64,000 nucleotides of DNA from Lysinibacillus capsici (GTDB lineage Bacteria > Bacillota > Bacilli > Bacillales_A > Planococcaceae), in NCBI RefSeq assembly GCF_003367505.1, contig NZ_PXXX01000008.1, forward strand, positions 1 through 64,000. The letters are read 5' to 3'. This document shows, one piece after another, positions 1-12,446 of this stretch (position 1 is its first letter; each line of letters starts with the position of its first letter). The position numbers and the translations under genes were made by a program. The notes under the pieces are model-generated. The model saw only the letters and a list, made by a program, of their open reading frames with translations, was not told the DNA's origin and made no database searches.

Positions 1-83
1 CAGTTTTCAAGGTTCATTTTGTTTATTTCGTTGTCACCTCTTGGCGACTCATTTATAATATCAAGATTCCAAAACAAAGTCAA
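1..83 (-). promoter_or_regulatory. rrn operon promoter and leader, reading out of the window
   Basis: On the minus strand a -35 TTGACT (83-78) and a -10 TATTAT (60-55) are separated by exactly 17 bases. They are followed by a leader that contains TGAACCTTGAAAACTG (16-1), a motif typical of Bacillales rRNA leaders and spacers. In B. subtilis the rrnO operon follows gyrA, so a 16S gene is expected just outside the left edge. The promoter match is seen; the rRNA gene itself is inferred. Confidence 0.75.
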
Positions 84-235
84 CAGTTTCTCCAAAAATA
101 TTTTAATACAATATATAAATGTTTCAAACAACAATTATGGTTAAAATGCTCACTATTTAATTGATTACTATTATTGCGAAGTGTTTGTTAAGAAAAAATT
201 ATATTAGCACTTGCGTAGAGTACATCTCTTACCTA

Positions 236-269
236 GTAAAAAAAGGCAAACCACATAATATAGTTTGCC
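236..269 (-). terminator. intrinsic terminator of the HD-GYP-like gene
   Basis: The minus strand has a 7-bp stem GGCAAAC/GTTTGCC followed by a run of T, directly after the stop codon of the upstream minus-strand gene. Confidence 0.8.
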
Positions 270-276
270 CGTCTAT

Positions 277-1359
277 CTATAAATTAGTTATGATACGTGA
301 AATATAAAAACTGCGATTTTTCCCTAAATCAAAAATTTCCCCTGAATGAATTAATTTAATAAGTGGTCGTGTTGGGGCAAATTTATTTACAAACATTACT
401 TCCCCACGTTCTAAATTAGAAAGTTCTACAATTGTACCTATCGGAAGATCTGCAACAATATCAATTAATGCACGTACTACTTTAATATCAAATTTACCAA
501 ACTCAGATTCATTAATCATTTCAATTACTTTAAATGAAGATTGTTTCGTTCTATATACTCGTTCACATGTCATAGCATGAAAAACGTCTGCAACAGCAAT
601 GATTTGTGCAAATATAGAAATATTGGCGATCTTTTCGTTCTTCGGATATCCACTACCATTTAAACGTTCATGATGTTGGAAGATTGCTTCTTTCATCGTT
701 TCTTTTAATATAGTCAAATCTTTCACCATATTATGGCTATAAATCGGGTGTTTATATATCTCATCATATTCTTGCTCTGTTAATGGTGTCTTCTTATCCC
801 TGATACGAGGATGTACTTTAGCCATACCACAATCAGCCAATAAACCACCGATGGCTACTTGAATAGTGGTTCCTCTATCATAACCAAGTTTTTGAGCAAT
901 AACTGAGGCAATCAGACCAGTTGCTACACAATGATGATACAGGTAGTCTTTTGGATTTGAATACTCATTTAAATCAAAAATAATAGTACGATCTTCTAGT
1001 ACCATCTCTACTAAAGGTAAAATAATTGTTCTGGCCTTTGCAATATCTACCTTGGCGCCCGCTTCCCAGTTTTTAAATTCTTTTTTAAACTGTTCAACAG
1101 AATGATTATAGATTTTCCTAAAAGTCGGAAGTTCTTCTATTATAACTTCGACATCACTTTCATTCTTTTCTACACGCATATCATTTTCACTTTTATAAAC
1201 GGGGACGGTGAAAATATTAAATGCATGAAAAACTTGCAAGTGTACATAAGAAATCATTGTATCTTTGAAAATAATCGGATACTGTGTATTAGCAAATATA
1301 TCTTCAGAAATTACCTTGCCAACACCTAGCTCTGAAATTGGAACATGTATAGTTTCCAC
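277..1359 (-). CDS. HD-GYP domain protein with a degenerate HD motif
   Basis: This 360-residue protein has an N-terminal region of about 130 residues of unclear fold and an HD-GYP domain over roughly residues 135-310. HHERLNGSGYP gives the HHE and GYP signatures, and VADVFHAMT with RVYR matches the end of the domain. The family hydrolyses cyclic di-GMP using metals bound by an H-D pair. Here the usual LHDIGK reads LADCGM, so the metal-binding His of the HD pair is Ala. It may be catalytically altered or act as a sensor or scaffold (inference). It stands alone between gyrA and the rrn promoter, flanked by its own terminator and that of gyrA. Confidence 0.8.
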   Translation of the reverse strand: METIHVPISELGVGKVISEDIFANTQYPIIFKDTMISYVHLQVFHAFNIFTVPVYKSENDMRVEKNESDVEVIIEELPTFRKIYNHSVEQFKKEFKNWEAGAKVDIAKARTIILPLVEMVLEDRTIIFDLNEYSNPKDYLYHHCVATGLIASVIAQKLGYDRGTTIQVAIGGLLADCGMAKVHPRIRDKKTPLTEQEYDEIYKHPIYSHNMVKDLTILKETMKEAIFQHHERLNGSGYPKNEKIANISIFAQIIAVADVFHAMTCERVYRTKQSSFKVIEMINESEFGKFDIKVVRALIDIVADLPIGTIVELSNLERGEVMFVNKFAPTRPLIKLIHSGEIFDLGKNRSFYISRIITNL

Positions 1360-1455
1360 AGAATGAACACCTCTCCACTATTTCTTGCTTCAAAATAAGG
1401 TATTATCATTTTATCATGGAATTCAAAATAATTACTTATTTTTCATTATTTACGT

Positions 1456-1494
1456 AAAAAAACCGATGACGACATTCAATAATGTCGTCATCGG
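1456..1494 (-). terminator. intrinsic terminator of gyrA
   Basis: A perfect 13-bp stem CCGATGACGACAT/ATGTCGTCATCGG is followed on the minus strand by seven T. It sits just after the gyrA stop codon. Confidence 0.9.
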
Positions 1495-1500
1495 ATTATA

Positions 1501-3966
1501 TTATTCTTCGACTTCCTCTTCGTCTTCAAAAGACTCTTCTGCTTTTTCCACTTTAGCGACAGTTGCAACCAATTCGTCATCTCCTAGTCGAATTAAACGT
1601 ACACCTTGCGTACTGCGTCCAATTAATGAAATATCATTTACATCCATACGAATAAGCATACCATTAATAGTTATAAGCATTAAATCCTCAGAACCATCGA
1701 CGGTTTTTACAGCCACCATTGGACCATTCTTATCTGTAATCTGAATAGTTTTCAGTCCTACTCCACCACGACTTTGTAAACGATAGTCCTCTTCAGAAGT
1801 ACGTTTACCGTAACCTTTTTCAGTTACTACTAATATTTCTTGCCCTGGTTCAACAATCTCCATGCCAACTACTTCATCACCATCACGTAGCTTAATGCCT
1901 CGAACACCACCAGCTGTACGGCCCATAGATCGAATGTCGTCTTCTTGGAAACGAACGAGCATACCATCGCGAGTACCAATAATCACTTGTTTCTCTCCAT
2001 CTGTAAGACGTACCGAAATAAGATCGTCGTCTTCTCTCAAGCTGATTGCGATTAAACCATTTGTTCGGATGTTAGCAAATTGTGATACAGGGGTACGTTT
2101 TGTAATACCTGTTTTTGTGGTAAAGATAAAGTAAGCATCTTCATCAAACGACGCAACACGAATCATAGCTGTTACTTTTTCGCCTTTTTCTATATTAAGC
2201 AAGTTTACGATTGGTAACCCTTTAGCAGTACGACCGAACTCAGGAATTTCATATCCTTTTGCTCTAAATACTTTACCTTTAGACGTGAAGAATAAAATTG
2301 TATCGTGGGTAGAAGTATTCATTAGATGCTCTACAAAGTCGTCTTCATTTGTACCCATTCCTTGTACACCACGACCACCACGCTTTTGACTACGATATGT
2401 ATTCGCAGCTAAACGCTTGATATAGCCATTATGTGTTAAAGTAACAACTGAGTTTTCAACAGGAATTAAATCCTCATCCTCAATCATTTCAATTCCACCT
2501 GATGTAATCTCAGTACGGCGCGTATCATTAAAACGTTCTTTCAACTCTAAGATTTCAGTACGAATAATATCTACAATTTTCTCTTCATCTGCTAATATTG
2601 CCTTTAATTCAGCTATAAGAACTTGAAGCTCTTGATATTCTGCTTCAATTTTTTCACGTTCTAAACCACTTAATCGAACGAGGCGCATATCTAAAATAGC
2701 TTGAGCCTGACGCTCCGATAAGCTAAAGCGTTCCATTAATTGAGGTTTTGCTTCTTCACCACTACGTGAACCACGTATAATAGCGATTATTTCATCAATA
2801 TGATCGAGTGCGATTCGTAAGCCCTCTAAAATGTGAGCGCGGTCTTCAGCTTTTCGAAGATCAAACTCTGTACGACGACGAATAATTACTTTTTGGTGTT
2901 CTAAATAATGGTATAGCATTTCTTTTAAGCCTAATACTTTAGGCTGACCGTTTACTAAAGATAGCATATTGATACCGAAGCTAGATTGCATAGCTGTTTG
3001 TTTATATAAATTATTCAGTACAACATTAGCATTTGCATCTTTACGAACTTCAATCACTACACGCATACCACGACGGTCTGATTCATCACGTAAATTTGTG
3101 ATTCCATCTATTTTTTTATCACGTACAAGCTCTGCAATTTTTTCAATAAGCTTAGCCTTATTCACTTGGTAAGGCAATTCATGAATAAGAATAGTTTCCT
3201 TACCATTTGCCTTTTGCTCAATTTCCACTTTCGCACGGATGATAATGGAACCTCGACCAGTTTCATAGGCTCTACGAATACCACTACGTCCTAAAATTAA
3301 TCCACCAGTAGGAAAATCAGGGCCAGGAATGATTTCCATCAGCTCTTCAGTCGTAATGGCCGGATTTTCAGAAAGTGCTATAACAGCATCAATTGTTTCG
3401 CCCAATTGATGTGGTGGAATATTTGTTGCCATACCTACAGCAATCCCTGCTGCACCGTTGACTAAAAGATTTGGATAGCGACTTGGTAAAACTATTGGTT
3501 CTTTTTCTGATCCATCATAGTTATCTGTATAGTCAATTGTATCTTTATTAATATCACGGAGCATTTCCATTGCTATTTTAGACATACGTGATTCTGTATA
3601 ACGCATGGCTGCTGCGCCATCACCATCAACAGAACCAAAGTTTCCGTGACCATCAACAAGCATGTAGCGATAGCTAAAATCTTGTGCCATACGTACCATT
3701 GCATCATAGATGGAAGAGTCACCATGTGGATGGTACTTACCCATTACATCCCCAACGATACGTGCTGACTTTTTGTAGGCTTTATCTGCTGTATTACCTA
3801 ATTCCTGCATCCCATATAAAATACGACGATGAACTGGTTTTAATCCATCACGTACATCAGGTAATGCACGTGATACAATTACACTCATTGCATAATCAAG
3901 AAAGGATGTTTCAATTTCTTCTGTTATATTAACTCCTTTAACACCGGAGCGTTCTTGTTCTGACAA
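1501..3966 (-). CDS. gyrA: DNA gyrase subunit A
   Basis: This is the breakage-reunion subunit of the A2B2 gyrase that introduces negative supercoils. At 821 residues it has normal family length. The catalytic tyrosine is Tyr123 in AAMRYTE. The quinolone-resistance-determining region reads [10 protein letters not shown] with Ser84 and Asp88, the residues usual in susceptible proteins. The C-terminal half holds the beta-pinwheel repeats and includes the GyrA-box type sequence QKRGGRG; the tail is strongly acidic. The start is a TTG preceded by GAGGAGG at good spacing. It lies 25 bases after gyrB and is probably cotranscribed with it. Confidence 0.98.
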   Translation of the reverse strand: MSEQERSGVKGVNITEEIETSFLDYAMSVIVSRALPDVRDGLKPVHRRILYGMQELGNTADKAYKKSARIVGDVMGKYHPHGDSSIYDAMVRMAQDFSYRYMLVDGHGNFGSVDGDGAAAMRYTESRMSKIAMEMLRDINKDTIDYTDNYDGSEKEPIVLPSRYPNLLVNGAAGIAVGMATNIPPHQLGETIDAVIALSENPAITTEELMEIIPGPDFPTGGLILGRSGIRRAYETGRGSIIIRAKVEIEQKANGKETILIHELPYQVNKAKLIEKIAELVRDKKIDGITNLRDESDRRGMRVVIEVRKDANANVVLNNLYKQTAMQSSFGINMLSLVNGQPKVLGLKEMLYHYLEHQKVIIRRRTEFDLRKAEDRAHILEGLRIALDHIDEIIAIIRGSRSGEEAKPQLMERFSLSERQAQAILDMRLVRLSGLEREKIEAEYQELQVLIAELKAILADEEKIVDIIRTEILELKERFNDTRRTEITSGGIEMIEDEDLIPVENSVVTLTHNGYIKRLAANTYRSQKRGGRGVQGMGTNEDDFVEHLMNTSTHDTILFFTSKGKVFRAKGYEIPEFGRTAKGLPIVNLLNIEKGEKVTAMIRVASFDEDAYFIFTTKTGITKRTPVSQFANIRTNGLIAISLREDDDLISVRLTDGEKQVIIGTRDGMLVRFQEDDIRSMGRTAGGVRGIKLRDGDEVVGMEIVEPGQEILVVTEKGYGKRTSEEDYRLQSRGGVGLKTIQITDKNGPMVAVKTVDGSEDLMLITINGMLIRMDVNDISLIGRSTQGVRLIRLGDDELVATVAKVEKAEESFEDEEEVEE

Positions 3967-3991
3967 AGTGTAGACCTCCTCTCAAGAAAAA

Positions 3992-5926
<1,935 letters not shown>

Positions 5927-6019
5927 CTACTCCTTCATAACATCATTGTGTGTAAATGAATGAACAGTCAACCGAGCTGACTATTACCATTCTTTTTGTA
6001 ATCTAAAAAACTACCCTGG

Positions 6020-7135
6020 CTAACTTCTTTCAATCGCACCTTGTTTCACGTGGAACAGTTGAGCCTGTTCCATCGTTTCATGATGAATTCCTTCCACACT
6101 TGTGGTTGTAACAAAGGTTTGGACTTCACCCTGAATGGTATTTAATAAATGCGATTGGCGATAATCATCGAGTTCCGATAAAACATCATCTAAAAGTAGT
6201 ATGGGTGTTTCATTTGTTTCTTGTTTAATTAATTCAATTTCAGCAAGCTTTAAAGACAATGCAGTAGTACGCTGCTGTCCTTGTGAACCATAAGTTTGAA
6301 CATCATAGCCATTCACTAAAAATTGTAAATCATCTCGGTGTGGACCAACTAATGTCACGCCTCTATCAAATTCACGTTCTCTCGCTTCAATTAATTTTTG
6401 ATGTAAAGTATTTTCAATTTCACTAGTAGAGTGTTCTTTTTCAATACCAGCTACCGTACGATATTTTATAACCAGTGTTTCCTTACCTTGCGATATACCT
6501 GCGTGTATGGGTTCCGCCCACTCTTGCAATAAATCCATAAATTGAAATCTTTTACGAATAATTTGGGTAGCAGCGTGAATATATTGTTCATTGTAGACCT
6601 CATACATCACATCATTTGGCATGGACTTGCCTTGGTTCATTTTTAAAAAATGGTTACGTTGTTTTAAAACTTTTTGAAAGGTTAATAAATCATGTAAATA
6701 GACAGGCGAAATTTGCCCAATCTCCATATCAATAAAACGCCGACGTATTTGCGGACTTCCCTTTACAACGTTCAAATCCTCTGGCGCAAACATAACGACA
6801 TTCATTTGACCAATATAATGACTAAGGCGACTTTGCTCTATATGATTTATCTTGCCCTTTTTACCTTTCTTTGTAATCGTAAGTTCGATCGGTAAAATAC
6901 CATGCCTTTTTTTAACGGCCCCTTCTATTTTACCATAGTCTGAATCCCAACGTATCAATTCTTTATCGTTCGTTGTTCGATGGGACTTAGCCATTGCTAA
7001 AACATAGATGGACTCCATAACATTTGTTTTTCCTTGTGCATTTTCACCAATGAAAACATTAATTTTTGGAGAGAAGTTTAAAGCTAAGGCATCATAGTTA
7101 CGGTAATTTGTAAGTTTTATTTGCTCAATATACAT
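6020..7135 (-). CDS. recF: DNA replication and repair protein RecF
   Basis: This SMC-like ABC ATPase helps load RecA at single-strand gaps through RecFOR. At 371 residues it has normal length. Walker A is GENAQGKTN near residues 32-40, the ABC signature is [10 protein letters not shown], and Walker B is [11 protein letters not shown]. The start lies 4 bases from the yaaA stop, so dnaN-yaaA-recF-gyrB-gyrA form one direction of genes. A near-consensus parS sequence lies inside the 3' end of the gene. Confidence 0.97.
   Translation of the reverse strand: MYIEQIKLTNYRNYDALALNFSPKINVFIGENAQGKTNVMESIYVLAMAKSHRTTNDKELIRWDSDYGKIEGAVKKRHGILPIELTITKKGKKGKINHIEQSRLSHYIGQMNVVMFAPEDLNVVKGSPQIRRRFIDMEIGQISPVYLHDLLTFQKVLKQRNHFLKMNQGKSMPNDVMYEVYNEQYIHAATQIIRKRFQFMDLLQEWAEPIHAGISQGKETLVIKYRTVAGIEKEHSTSEIENTLHQKLIEAREREFDRGVTLVGPHRDDLQFLVNGYDVQTYGSQGQQRTTALSLKLAEIELIKQETNETPILLLDDVLSELDDYRQSHLLNTIQGEVQTFVTTTSVEGIHHETMEQAQLFHVKQGAIERS
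6042..6057. promoter_or_regulatory. parS-like site within recF
   Basis: TGTTTCACGTGGAACA differs at one base from the B. subtilis parS consensus TGTTTCACGTGAAACA. Spo0J encoded in this window would be the ligand. A coding constraint cannot explain such a palindrome easily, but binding is inferred. Confidence 0.7.
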
Positions 7136-7138
7136 AAT

Positions 7139-7363
7139 TTATTGTCCAGTTGGTCCTATAATTTGAAAACGACCACATCCAGGAATATTTACAATATCTC
7201 CGTTACGTAATTTACGACCTCGACGATCGTCTACTTCTCCGTTTACATATACAGCATGTTCTTGTAAAAACCACTTGGCCATACCACCTGAACTAATGGC
7301 ATCAGTAATTTTTAAAAGTTGCCCTAACGTGATGAACTCCTCATCAATTTTAATGTCCTGCAT
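7139..7363 (-). CDS. yaaA: S4 domain protein YaaA (RlbA-type)
   Basis: This 74-residue protein is almost entirely an S4 RNA-binding domain. It contains ITLGQLLKI, then the typical VYVNGEVDDRRGRKLRNGD. The gene is conserved between dnaN and recF in Bacillales, and a role in ribosome assembly has been proposed for the family. It is separated from dnaN by a terminator-like hairpin. Confidence 0.92.
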   Translation of the reverse strand: MQDIKIDEEFITLGQLLKITDAISSGGMAKWFLQEHAVYVNGEVDDRRGRKLRNGDIVNIPGCGRFQIIGPTGQ

Positions 7364-7427
7364 AGTGTGTTCCCCTCCGAATACAGACTGTCTATCTCTC
7401 TATCATACCTAAAATTACGCCATAAGT

Positions 7428-7457
7428 AAAAAAAGATAGTCACAATGAGCGACTATC
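7428..7457 (-). terminator. intrinsic terminator after dnaN
   Basis: On the minus strand the stem GATAGTC/GACTATC is followed by seven T. It would attenuate transcription from dnaN into yaaA-recF-gyrBA. Confidence 0.8.
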
Positions 7458-7476
7458 TTAACAGATCTTATATTCT

Positions 7477-8613
7477 TTAGTAAGTTCGTACAGGTAAAAT
7501 TAATTGTAAAATAGCATCATCATGAACGGAACGTAAAATAAACGGTCTCATTGCCCCAGTAAATTGAATAACTACGTCTTGTCCATCTATTGCTTTTAAT
7601 GCTTCCATCATATATTTTGCACTGAATGAGATTTTCAAACCTTCCCCTTCTAATGCTTCCACAGGAATTTCTTCTTGTACTTTTCCGATTTCAGGAGAAT
7701 TAGAAGAAACCTCAACTGCTTGGTTATCTAAAATTTCAAAACGGACAACATTATTACGATCTCCTCGTGCAACTAGTGATGCACGGTCAATAGCTTGTAA
7801 TAAAGATTTACCATTAATTGTTACATTTGTTTGATACTCTTCAGGAATTAAACGAGTTGTGTCAGGATAATTTCCTTCCAGTAAGCGAGAGAAGAATAAT
7901 ACATCACCAGTTTTAAATAATACTTGCTGACTTGTAATAACGATTTGGACAAGATTTGTAGAATCTTCAAGTACTTTATTTAATTCATTCAAACTTTTCC
8001 CTGGAATTACTACACTATGTTCAACTTCTGGTAAATTTTCGAGTTGCACTTTACGTCTTGCCAAACGATGACTATCTGTTGCAACACAGATTAATGTTTC
8101 ATTTTTGATCTGCCAGTTTACACCTGTCAACACGGGTCTACTTTCTGAAGTGGCAACAGCGAATACTGTTTCACGGATAATTGTTTTTAAGAGATCAGCA
8201 GGAATAGTAAATTTTTGATCTTCTGTAAGCTCTGGTAATAAAGGATACTCTGCTGCATCTGAGCCAATTAAATGGAATTCCGATTTCCCTGAACGAATAT
8301 GCGTTTGGAAACCTGGTGTTACTTGAATTTCAACATCGTTTGTTGGTAATTTACGTACGATTTCATTAAACATACGTGCTTGTACAACAATTGAACCTGT
8401 TTCTGTAATGTGAATAATTTGTTGTCCATCTTCTTCTACTGGAATAAATGTTTGAATAGTTATATCAGCATCACTACCAGTTAAGCGGATCCCTTCCTCT
8501 GTTACGTCAATTTTAATACCAGTTAAAATCGGAATAGTTGTTTTTGAACTTACTGCTTTCATGACATCATTTAAACCTTCTAATAAACGGTCACGTAAAA
8601 TATCAAATTTCAT
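7477..8613 (-). CDS. dnaN: DNA polymerase III sliding clamp (beta subunit)
   Basis: This is the ring-shaped processivity factor of the replicase. It is 378 residues with three repeated clamp domains. The N-terminus MKFDILRDRLLEGLNDVMKAV and the C-terminal ILPVRTY (MRP/PVRTY end) are characteristic. It follows dnaA across the second part of the origin. Confidence 0.98.
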   Translation of the reverse strand: MKFDILRDRLLEGLNDVMKAVSSKTTIPILTGIKIDVTEEGIRLTGSDADITIQTFIPVEEDGQQIIHITETGSIVVQARMFNEIVRKLPTNDVEIQVTPGFQTHIRSGKSEFHLIGSDAAEYPLLPELTEDQKFTIPADLLKTIIRETVFAVATSESRPVLTGVNWQIKNETLICVATDSHRLARRKVQLENLPEVEHSVVIPGKSLNELNKVLEDSTNLVQIVITSQQVLFKTGDVLFFSRLLEGNYPDTTRLIPEEYQTNVTINGKSLLQAIDRASLVARGDRNNVVRFEILDNQAVEVSSNSPEIGKVQEEIPVEALEGEGLKISFSAKYMMEALKAIDGQDVVIQFTGAMRPFILRSVHDDAILQLILPVRTY

Positions 8614-8782
8614 TCGTTTTCCCTCACATATTTATATTATTTATTTATATAAAATAAAAAGATATAGTAATAGGCCCTGTGGATTTGTGGATAAGTATAT
8701 TTTTATGAATAAAATCAGTCTATCCACATGTAGATAGACTGTGTATAAGTTTGTGTTTAAATAGTTAGTTTGTCCACAGCAA
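8614..8782. other. oriC: oriC, dnaA-dnaN part (incC-like, unwinding side)
   Basis: This dnaA-dnaN intergenic region holds perfect DnaA boxes TGTGGATAA (8686-8694) and TGTGTATAA (8740-8748), plus one-mismatch boxes CTATCCACA (8720-8728) and TTGTCCACA just before dnaA's 3' end. An AT-rich tract (8636-8670) is a candidate unwinding element, as in B. subtilis where melting occurs downstream of dnaA. A 9-bp hairpin CAGTCTATC/GATAGACTG (8716-8741) lies between the boxes. Confidence 0.85.
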
Positions 8783-10132
8783 TTACTTGCCTAGCATACT
8801 ACGAATTTGTTTAACATCTTGTTGAAGTTGAACGTCATTTTTCAACATAGAAGATATTTTTTCGTGCGCATGGATGACAGTCGTATGATCGCGGCCACCA
8901 AATTCTTCGCCAATTTTGGGCAGCGAAAAATCTGTCAACTCGCGCGATAAGTACATAGCGATTTGACGTGGAAAAGCAATTAATTTAGTACGTTTTTTAG
9001 CAGCGAAATCTTCCAAACGTATACTAAAATGTTCCCCTACTGCATTTTGAATGTCTAATATTGTCACTGTTCGCGGTTTTGAATTTGGAATGATATCCTT
9101 CAATGCCTCGGCAGCTAATGTCGCTGTAATATCTTTGTTTACAAGAGATGAGTAGGCAACGACGCGAATAAGCGCACCTTCAAGCTCCCTAATATTGGAG
9201 TCAATCTGGTTCGCAATATAAAGCATTACTTCATTTGGTACCTCTAGACCGTCTGCTTTTGCTTTTTTACGCAAAATAGCGATACGAGTTTCCAAATCGG
9301 GTGGCGCAATATCAGTTATTAACCCCCACTCGAAACGTGAACGGAGCCGATCTTCTAAAGTTGGGATCTCCTTAGGAGGTCGGTCACTTGATATAACAAT
9401 TTGTTTGGATTCTTCATGTAAAGTATTAAAAGTGTGGAAAAATTCTTCTTGAGTTGATTCTTTTCCAGCAAGGAATTGAATATCATCAATTAGCAGTACA
9501 TCCACGTTGCGGTACTTATTGCGAAAATCAAGTGCTTTGTTATCACGAATTGAGTTAATAAATTCATTTGTAAATTTCTCGGATGATAAGTACACTACTT
9601 TAGCATTTGGATTATGCTCTAATACATAATGACCAATAGCGTGCATTAAGTGCGTTTTACCTAGCCCTACTCCCCCATAAATAAAGAATGGATTGTATGC
9701 TTTAGCAGGTGCTTCAGCTACAGCTAGCGAAGCTGCATGTGCAAAGCGGTTACCAGAGCCAATAACAAACGTGTCAAAAGTATATTTCGGGTTTAACATA
9801 CCTGGTGAAATATCATGATGTTCATTATTTTTTGCTTGGATAATCGGCGCTGGCAAATCAAAATCGTCCGAATCCTGGTTTTTTTGAACAACAAATTTAA
9901 TAAGCAAGTCTTCGCCTGTTAGCTCCGTTAATATACCTGTAATCAAATGAATATAATGATTTTCAAGCCAGTCTCGAGCAAACGAATTTGGCGCAGCAAT
10001 TGTCACAGTGGACCCACTACCATTGTAAGATAGTAACTTCGTAGACTTTAGCCACGTTTCGAAGCTTGGTTTAGAAATTTTTTGTTCAACTTGAGCCAGG
10101 ACATTGTTCCATAGTTCTTCTAAATGTTCCAA
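8783..10132 (-). CDS. dnaA: chromosomal replication initiator DnaA
   Basis: This AAA+ ATPase binds DnaA boxes and melts oriC. The TTG start at 10132 is chosen because it follows AAAGGAG at 9 bases and gives the family N-terminus [18 protein letters not shown]; an upstream in-frame TTG at 10159 would add nine residues. The resulting 449 residues match the usual length. Walker A is GGVGLGKTH, Walker B is [10 protein letters not shown], and the C-terminal DNA-binding signature is [15 protein letters not shown]. It is flanked by DnaA boxes on both sides, consistent with autoregulation. Confidence 0.98.
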   Translation of the reverse strand: MEHLEELWNNVLAQVEQKISKPSFETWLKSTKLLSYNGSGSTVTIAAPNSFARDWLENHYIHLITGILTELTGEDLLIKFVVQKNQDSDDFDLPAPIIQAKNNEHHDISPGMLNPKYTFDTFVIGSGNRFAHAASLAVAEAPAKAYNPFFIYGGVGLGKTHLMHAIGHYVLEHNPNAKVVYLSSEKFTNEFINSIRDNKALDFRNKYRNVDVLLIDDIQFLAGKESTQEEFFHTFNTLHEESKQIVISSDRPPKEIPTLEDRLRSRFEWGLITDIAPPDLETRIAILRKKAKADGLEVPNEVMLYIANQIDSNIRELEGALIRVVAYSSLVNKDITATLAAEALKDIIPNSKPRTVTILDIQNAVGEHFSIRLEDFAAKKRTKLIAFPRQIAMYLSRELTDFSLPKIGEEFGGRDHTTVIHAHEKISSMLKNDVQLQQDVKQIRSMLGK

Positions 10133-10639
10133 GCTGCTAATCTCCTTTACAGTGTTCAATACAAAAAAAATCGCATTTATAGAATTGTAAATACGTTCAT
10201 TTTATAACTCGTCCACATAATCACAAGTTGTGGATAAAAGTTAACCAAAGGCTGTGATAAAAATTATCCACAGCATATTAACAGTTGTGGATAATTAAAA
10301 TGTTCGTTTTAGTTTTCAACAAAGTGAAGCACAGTAATCGTATCAGAAAAACAAAGCTATTTCAATAGTTTGTGAAACTTATCCACATAACTTACAGTTA
10401 TGCACTTTATAGTTGTCCACAAGCACTGCTTATGTGAGAAACCTGTAGATAATTGTTGTGGATAAAAAATAATGCAAAAAATACTATACACAACTCTGTG
10501 TAAAAAAAACAAGTACTCTGTGGATAAATATTTTTATGTTTATGTAGAAAAAATATTTCTAGTAGAGTTCCAAACACTAGAAAATTGAGAATAGAATAAA
10601 TAGATAGTTGGACGGATTAAAAGAAATTTGTGAAATTCA
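10133..10639. other. oriC: oriC, rpmH-dnaA part with a DnaA-box cluster
   Basis: This 500-base gap has no gene. Six perfect DnaA boxes (TTATCCACA on either strand) lie at 10229-10237, 10264-10272, 10286-10294, 10379-10387, 10457-10465 and 10519-10527. Degenerate copies are also present, including TTGTCCACA at 10413-10421. Together with the dnaA-dnaN gap this forms a bipartite origin of Bacillus type. The dnaA promoter must lie here, but no convincing -35/-10 pair was identified. Confidence 0.93.
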
Positions 10640-10669
10640 TTGACAAAATAACTAGATACTTTATATAAT
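10640..10669 (+). promoter_or_regulatory. rpmH promoter
   Basis: A consensus -35 TTGACA (10640-10645) and -10 TATAAT (10664-10669) are separated by 18 bases, about 50 bases upstream of the rpmH start. Confidence 0.85.
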
Positions 10670-10722
10670 ATTCGAGTCTGTATGTTGAAAAATTCAACTC
10701 ATATCAGGAGGTGTCTATATAA

Positions 10723-10857
10723 ATGAAACGTACTTACCAACCAAAAAAACGTAAGCACAGCAAAGTACACGGTTTCCGCGCACGTATGAGCACGAAAAAC
10801 GGTCGCAAAGTTCTTGCTGCTCGTCGTCGTAAAGGAAGAAAAGTTTTATCAGCATAA
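10723..10857 (+). CDS. rpmH: 50S ribosomal protein L34
   Basis: This 44-residue, very basic protein is the canonical L34, with N-terminus [14 protein letters not shown] and C-terminal [11 protein letters not shown]. It is preceded by CAGGAGGTG and followed by a terminator. L34 next to oriC and rnpA is almost universal in bacteria. Confidence 0.98.
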   Translation: MKRTYQPKKRKHSKVHGFRARMSTKNGRKVLAARRRKGRKVLSA

Positions 10858-10864
10858 AATAAGT

Positions 10865-10894
10865 CCACTGAGCCACATCAGTGGTCTTTTTTTT
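10865..10894 (+). terminator. intrinsic terminator after rpmH
   Basis: The stem CCACTGA/TCAGTGG is followed by TCTTTTTTTT. It would let rpmH be made in excess over rnpA. Confidence 0.88.
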
Positions 10895-10957
10895 CTTTAT
10901 TTTTGGTAAACCTAGAAATGAGGATCAAAAGATATTATCTAATAGCAGGTGAAAGAA

Positions 10958-11302
10958 ATGAAAAAACGCCAACGAGTGAAGAAGAATGATGATTTTCAAA
11001 AGGTGTTTAAAAAAGGTAAATCTTTCGCTAATCGTCAGTTTGTTGTTTATTTTTTAGTAAAAGAGGGACAAACGGAATTTCGTGTAGGTTTATCAGTTAG
11101 TAAGAAGCTTGGGAATGCGGTAACACGCAACCAAGTAAAACGCTATATTCGACAAAGTATTCATGAATTAAAAGATGAGCTAAAGCCGAATATGGATTAT
11201 GTTATTATCGCCAGACATCCGGCGGCCACTATGGATTTTCATGAAGTGAAACAAAGTTTGCAGCATGTACTACGAATCGCAAAGGTAATGAAAAAAGTGT
11301 AA
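10958..11302 (+). CDS. rnpA: ribonuclease P protein component
   Basis: This basic protein assists the RNase P RNA in 5' processing of tRNA. The ATG at 10958 has AGGTGA five bases upstream; an in-frame GTG at 10949 lies inside that ribosome-binding site and is less likely. The 114 residues show the N-terminal [19 protein letters not shown] and the RNR-type motif [15 protein letters not shown]. Confidence 0.97.
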   Translation: MKKRQRVKKNDDFQKVFKKGKSFANRQFVVYFLVKEGQTEFRVGLSVSKKLGNAVTRNQVKRYIRQSIHELKDELKPNMDYVIIARHPAATMDFHEVKQSLQHVLRIAKVMKKV

Positions 11303-11675
11303 TGTATGCAACCAAGTGGTGAAATTACGCCTGTACTGTTAGCAATAGAATAAATAATATGTGATTTTGCATAAAATTATATGTAAGAGAATTATACACA
11401 CGGGGGTATTTGTGGCGAGAGTTTTCGCTTAAAAATATGTAAAATTCACAACTTATCTTAAGAATAAGCGTGTGTAGTTAGAATATTTAGTAGAGTGAAT
11501 GTTATAGGCATGATAAAATAACTGATAACTTTATCTTCATCGAGGACTCTCAAAAGTGGACTGAAATAAAGATAAGGCTACTGACGTTAAACCGATTATG
11601 TGATAGGAAACTGTCGGTACAAAAAGAACCATATAGAATAAGAAAAAGTGAATAGTAATTGTAGGGGGAAGAAGG
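11303..11675 (+). other. gene-free spacer before yidC
   Basis: No coding region is supported in these 373 bases. A perfect DnaA box TTATACACA lies at 11392-11400, and a short self-complementary CTTATCTTAAGAATAAG lies at 11452-11468. The spacer probably carries the yidC-jag promoter and leader, but no clear promoter pair was identified. Confidence 0.6.
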
Positions 11676-12446
11676 TTGAAAAAACAACATTGGGTAATTT
11701 TGTCACTAGTATCGGTAGCCTTACTACTTTCTGGTTGTACAGAATTCAATGAACCAATTTCCAAAGATAGCACAGGCTTCTGGAATGAATTCATTGTTTG
11801 GCCGTTGGTATCAGCAATAAAATACTTTGCTGATCTGCTAGGTACGTATGCATGGGGGATCATTGCCGTAACGATTATTATTCGTTTAGCAATTTTGCCA
11901 TTGATGATCAAACAAACAAAGAGTTCTAAAAAGATGCAAGAAATTCAACCAAAATTGAAGGAACTGCAAAAGAAGTATGCTTCTAAGGATGCTCAGACAC
12001 AACAACAATATCAGCAAGAAATGATGAAGTTAATGAGTGAATCTGGAGTAAATCCACTTGCAGGATGCTTACCAGTAATCATTCAAATGCCAATCTTAAT
12101 TGGTTTCTATCATGCAATTAGCCGTATGAATGCAACATCAACATTTGATTTAGGGAATTTCTTTATCTTCCCGCTAGCAGATCCTGCACCTGCATTAGCT
12201 ATTACAGCTGGCTTAATGCAATTTATCGTGTTACGTACAGGACCAGCAATGGATAATCCTCAAATGAAAATTATGATGTATATTATGCCATTCATGATTA
12301 TTGGTTTTGGTATGGCCTTACCAGCTGCATTATCATTATACTGGGTAATCGGAAACATTATTTCGATTTTCCAAAACTTGTACATTTATAAACCTTGGAA
12401 TAAAGATAAAACACAACCTGCTCAAAATGGAGGGGCTAAAAAGTGA
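11676..12446 (+). CDS. yidC: membrane protein insertase YidC/OxaI, SpoIIIJ type
   Basis: This 256-residue lipoprotein inserts and folds membrane proteins with or without SecYEG. It starts with TTG after GGGGGA. The N-terminal signal ends in the lipobox LLSGC, followed by about five membrane segments and a basic lysine-rich cytoplasmic hairpin near residues 85-125. In B. subtilis the homologue SpoIIIJ is needed for forespore gene expression. Its stop codon overlaps the GTG start of jag. Confidence 0.95.
   Translation: MKKQHWVILSLVSVALLLSGCTEFNEPISKDSTGFWNEFIVWPLVSAIKYFADLLGTYAWGIIAVTIIIRLAILPLMIKQTKSSKKMQEIQPKLKELQKKYASKDAQTQQQYQQEMMKLMSESGVNPLAGCLPVIIQMPILIGFYHAISRMNATSTFDLGNFFIFPLADPAPALAITAGLMQFIVLRTGPAMDNPQMKIMMYIMPFMIIGFGMALPAALSLYWVIGNIISIFQNLYIYKPWNKDKTQPAQNGGAKK

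Noticed and set aside
11537-11911. Minus-strand frame of 124 codons across the yidC start
   Set aside because: It overlaps the yidC start and upstream spacer, has no ribosome-binding site and no family features.
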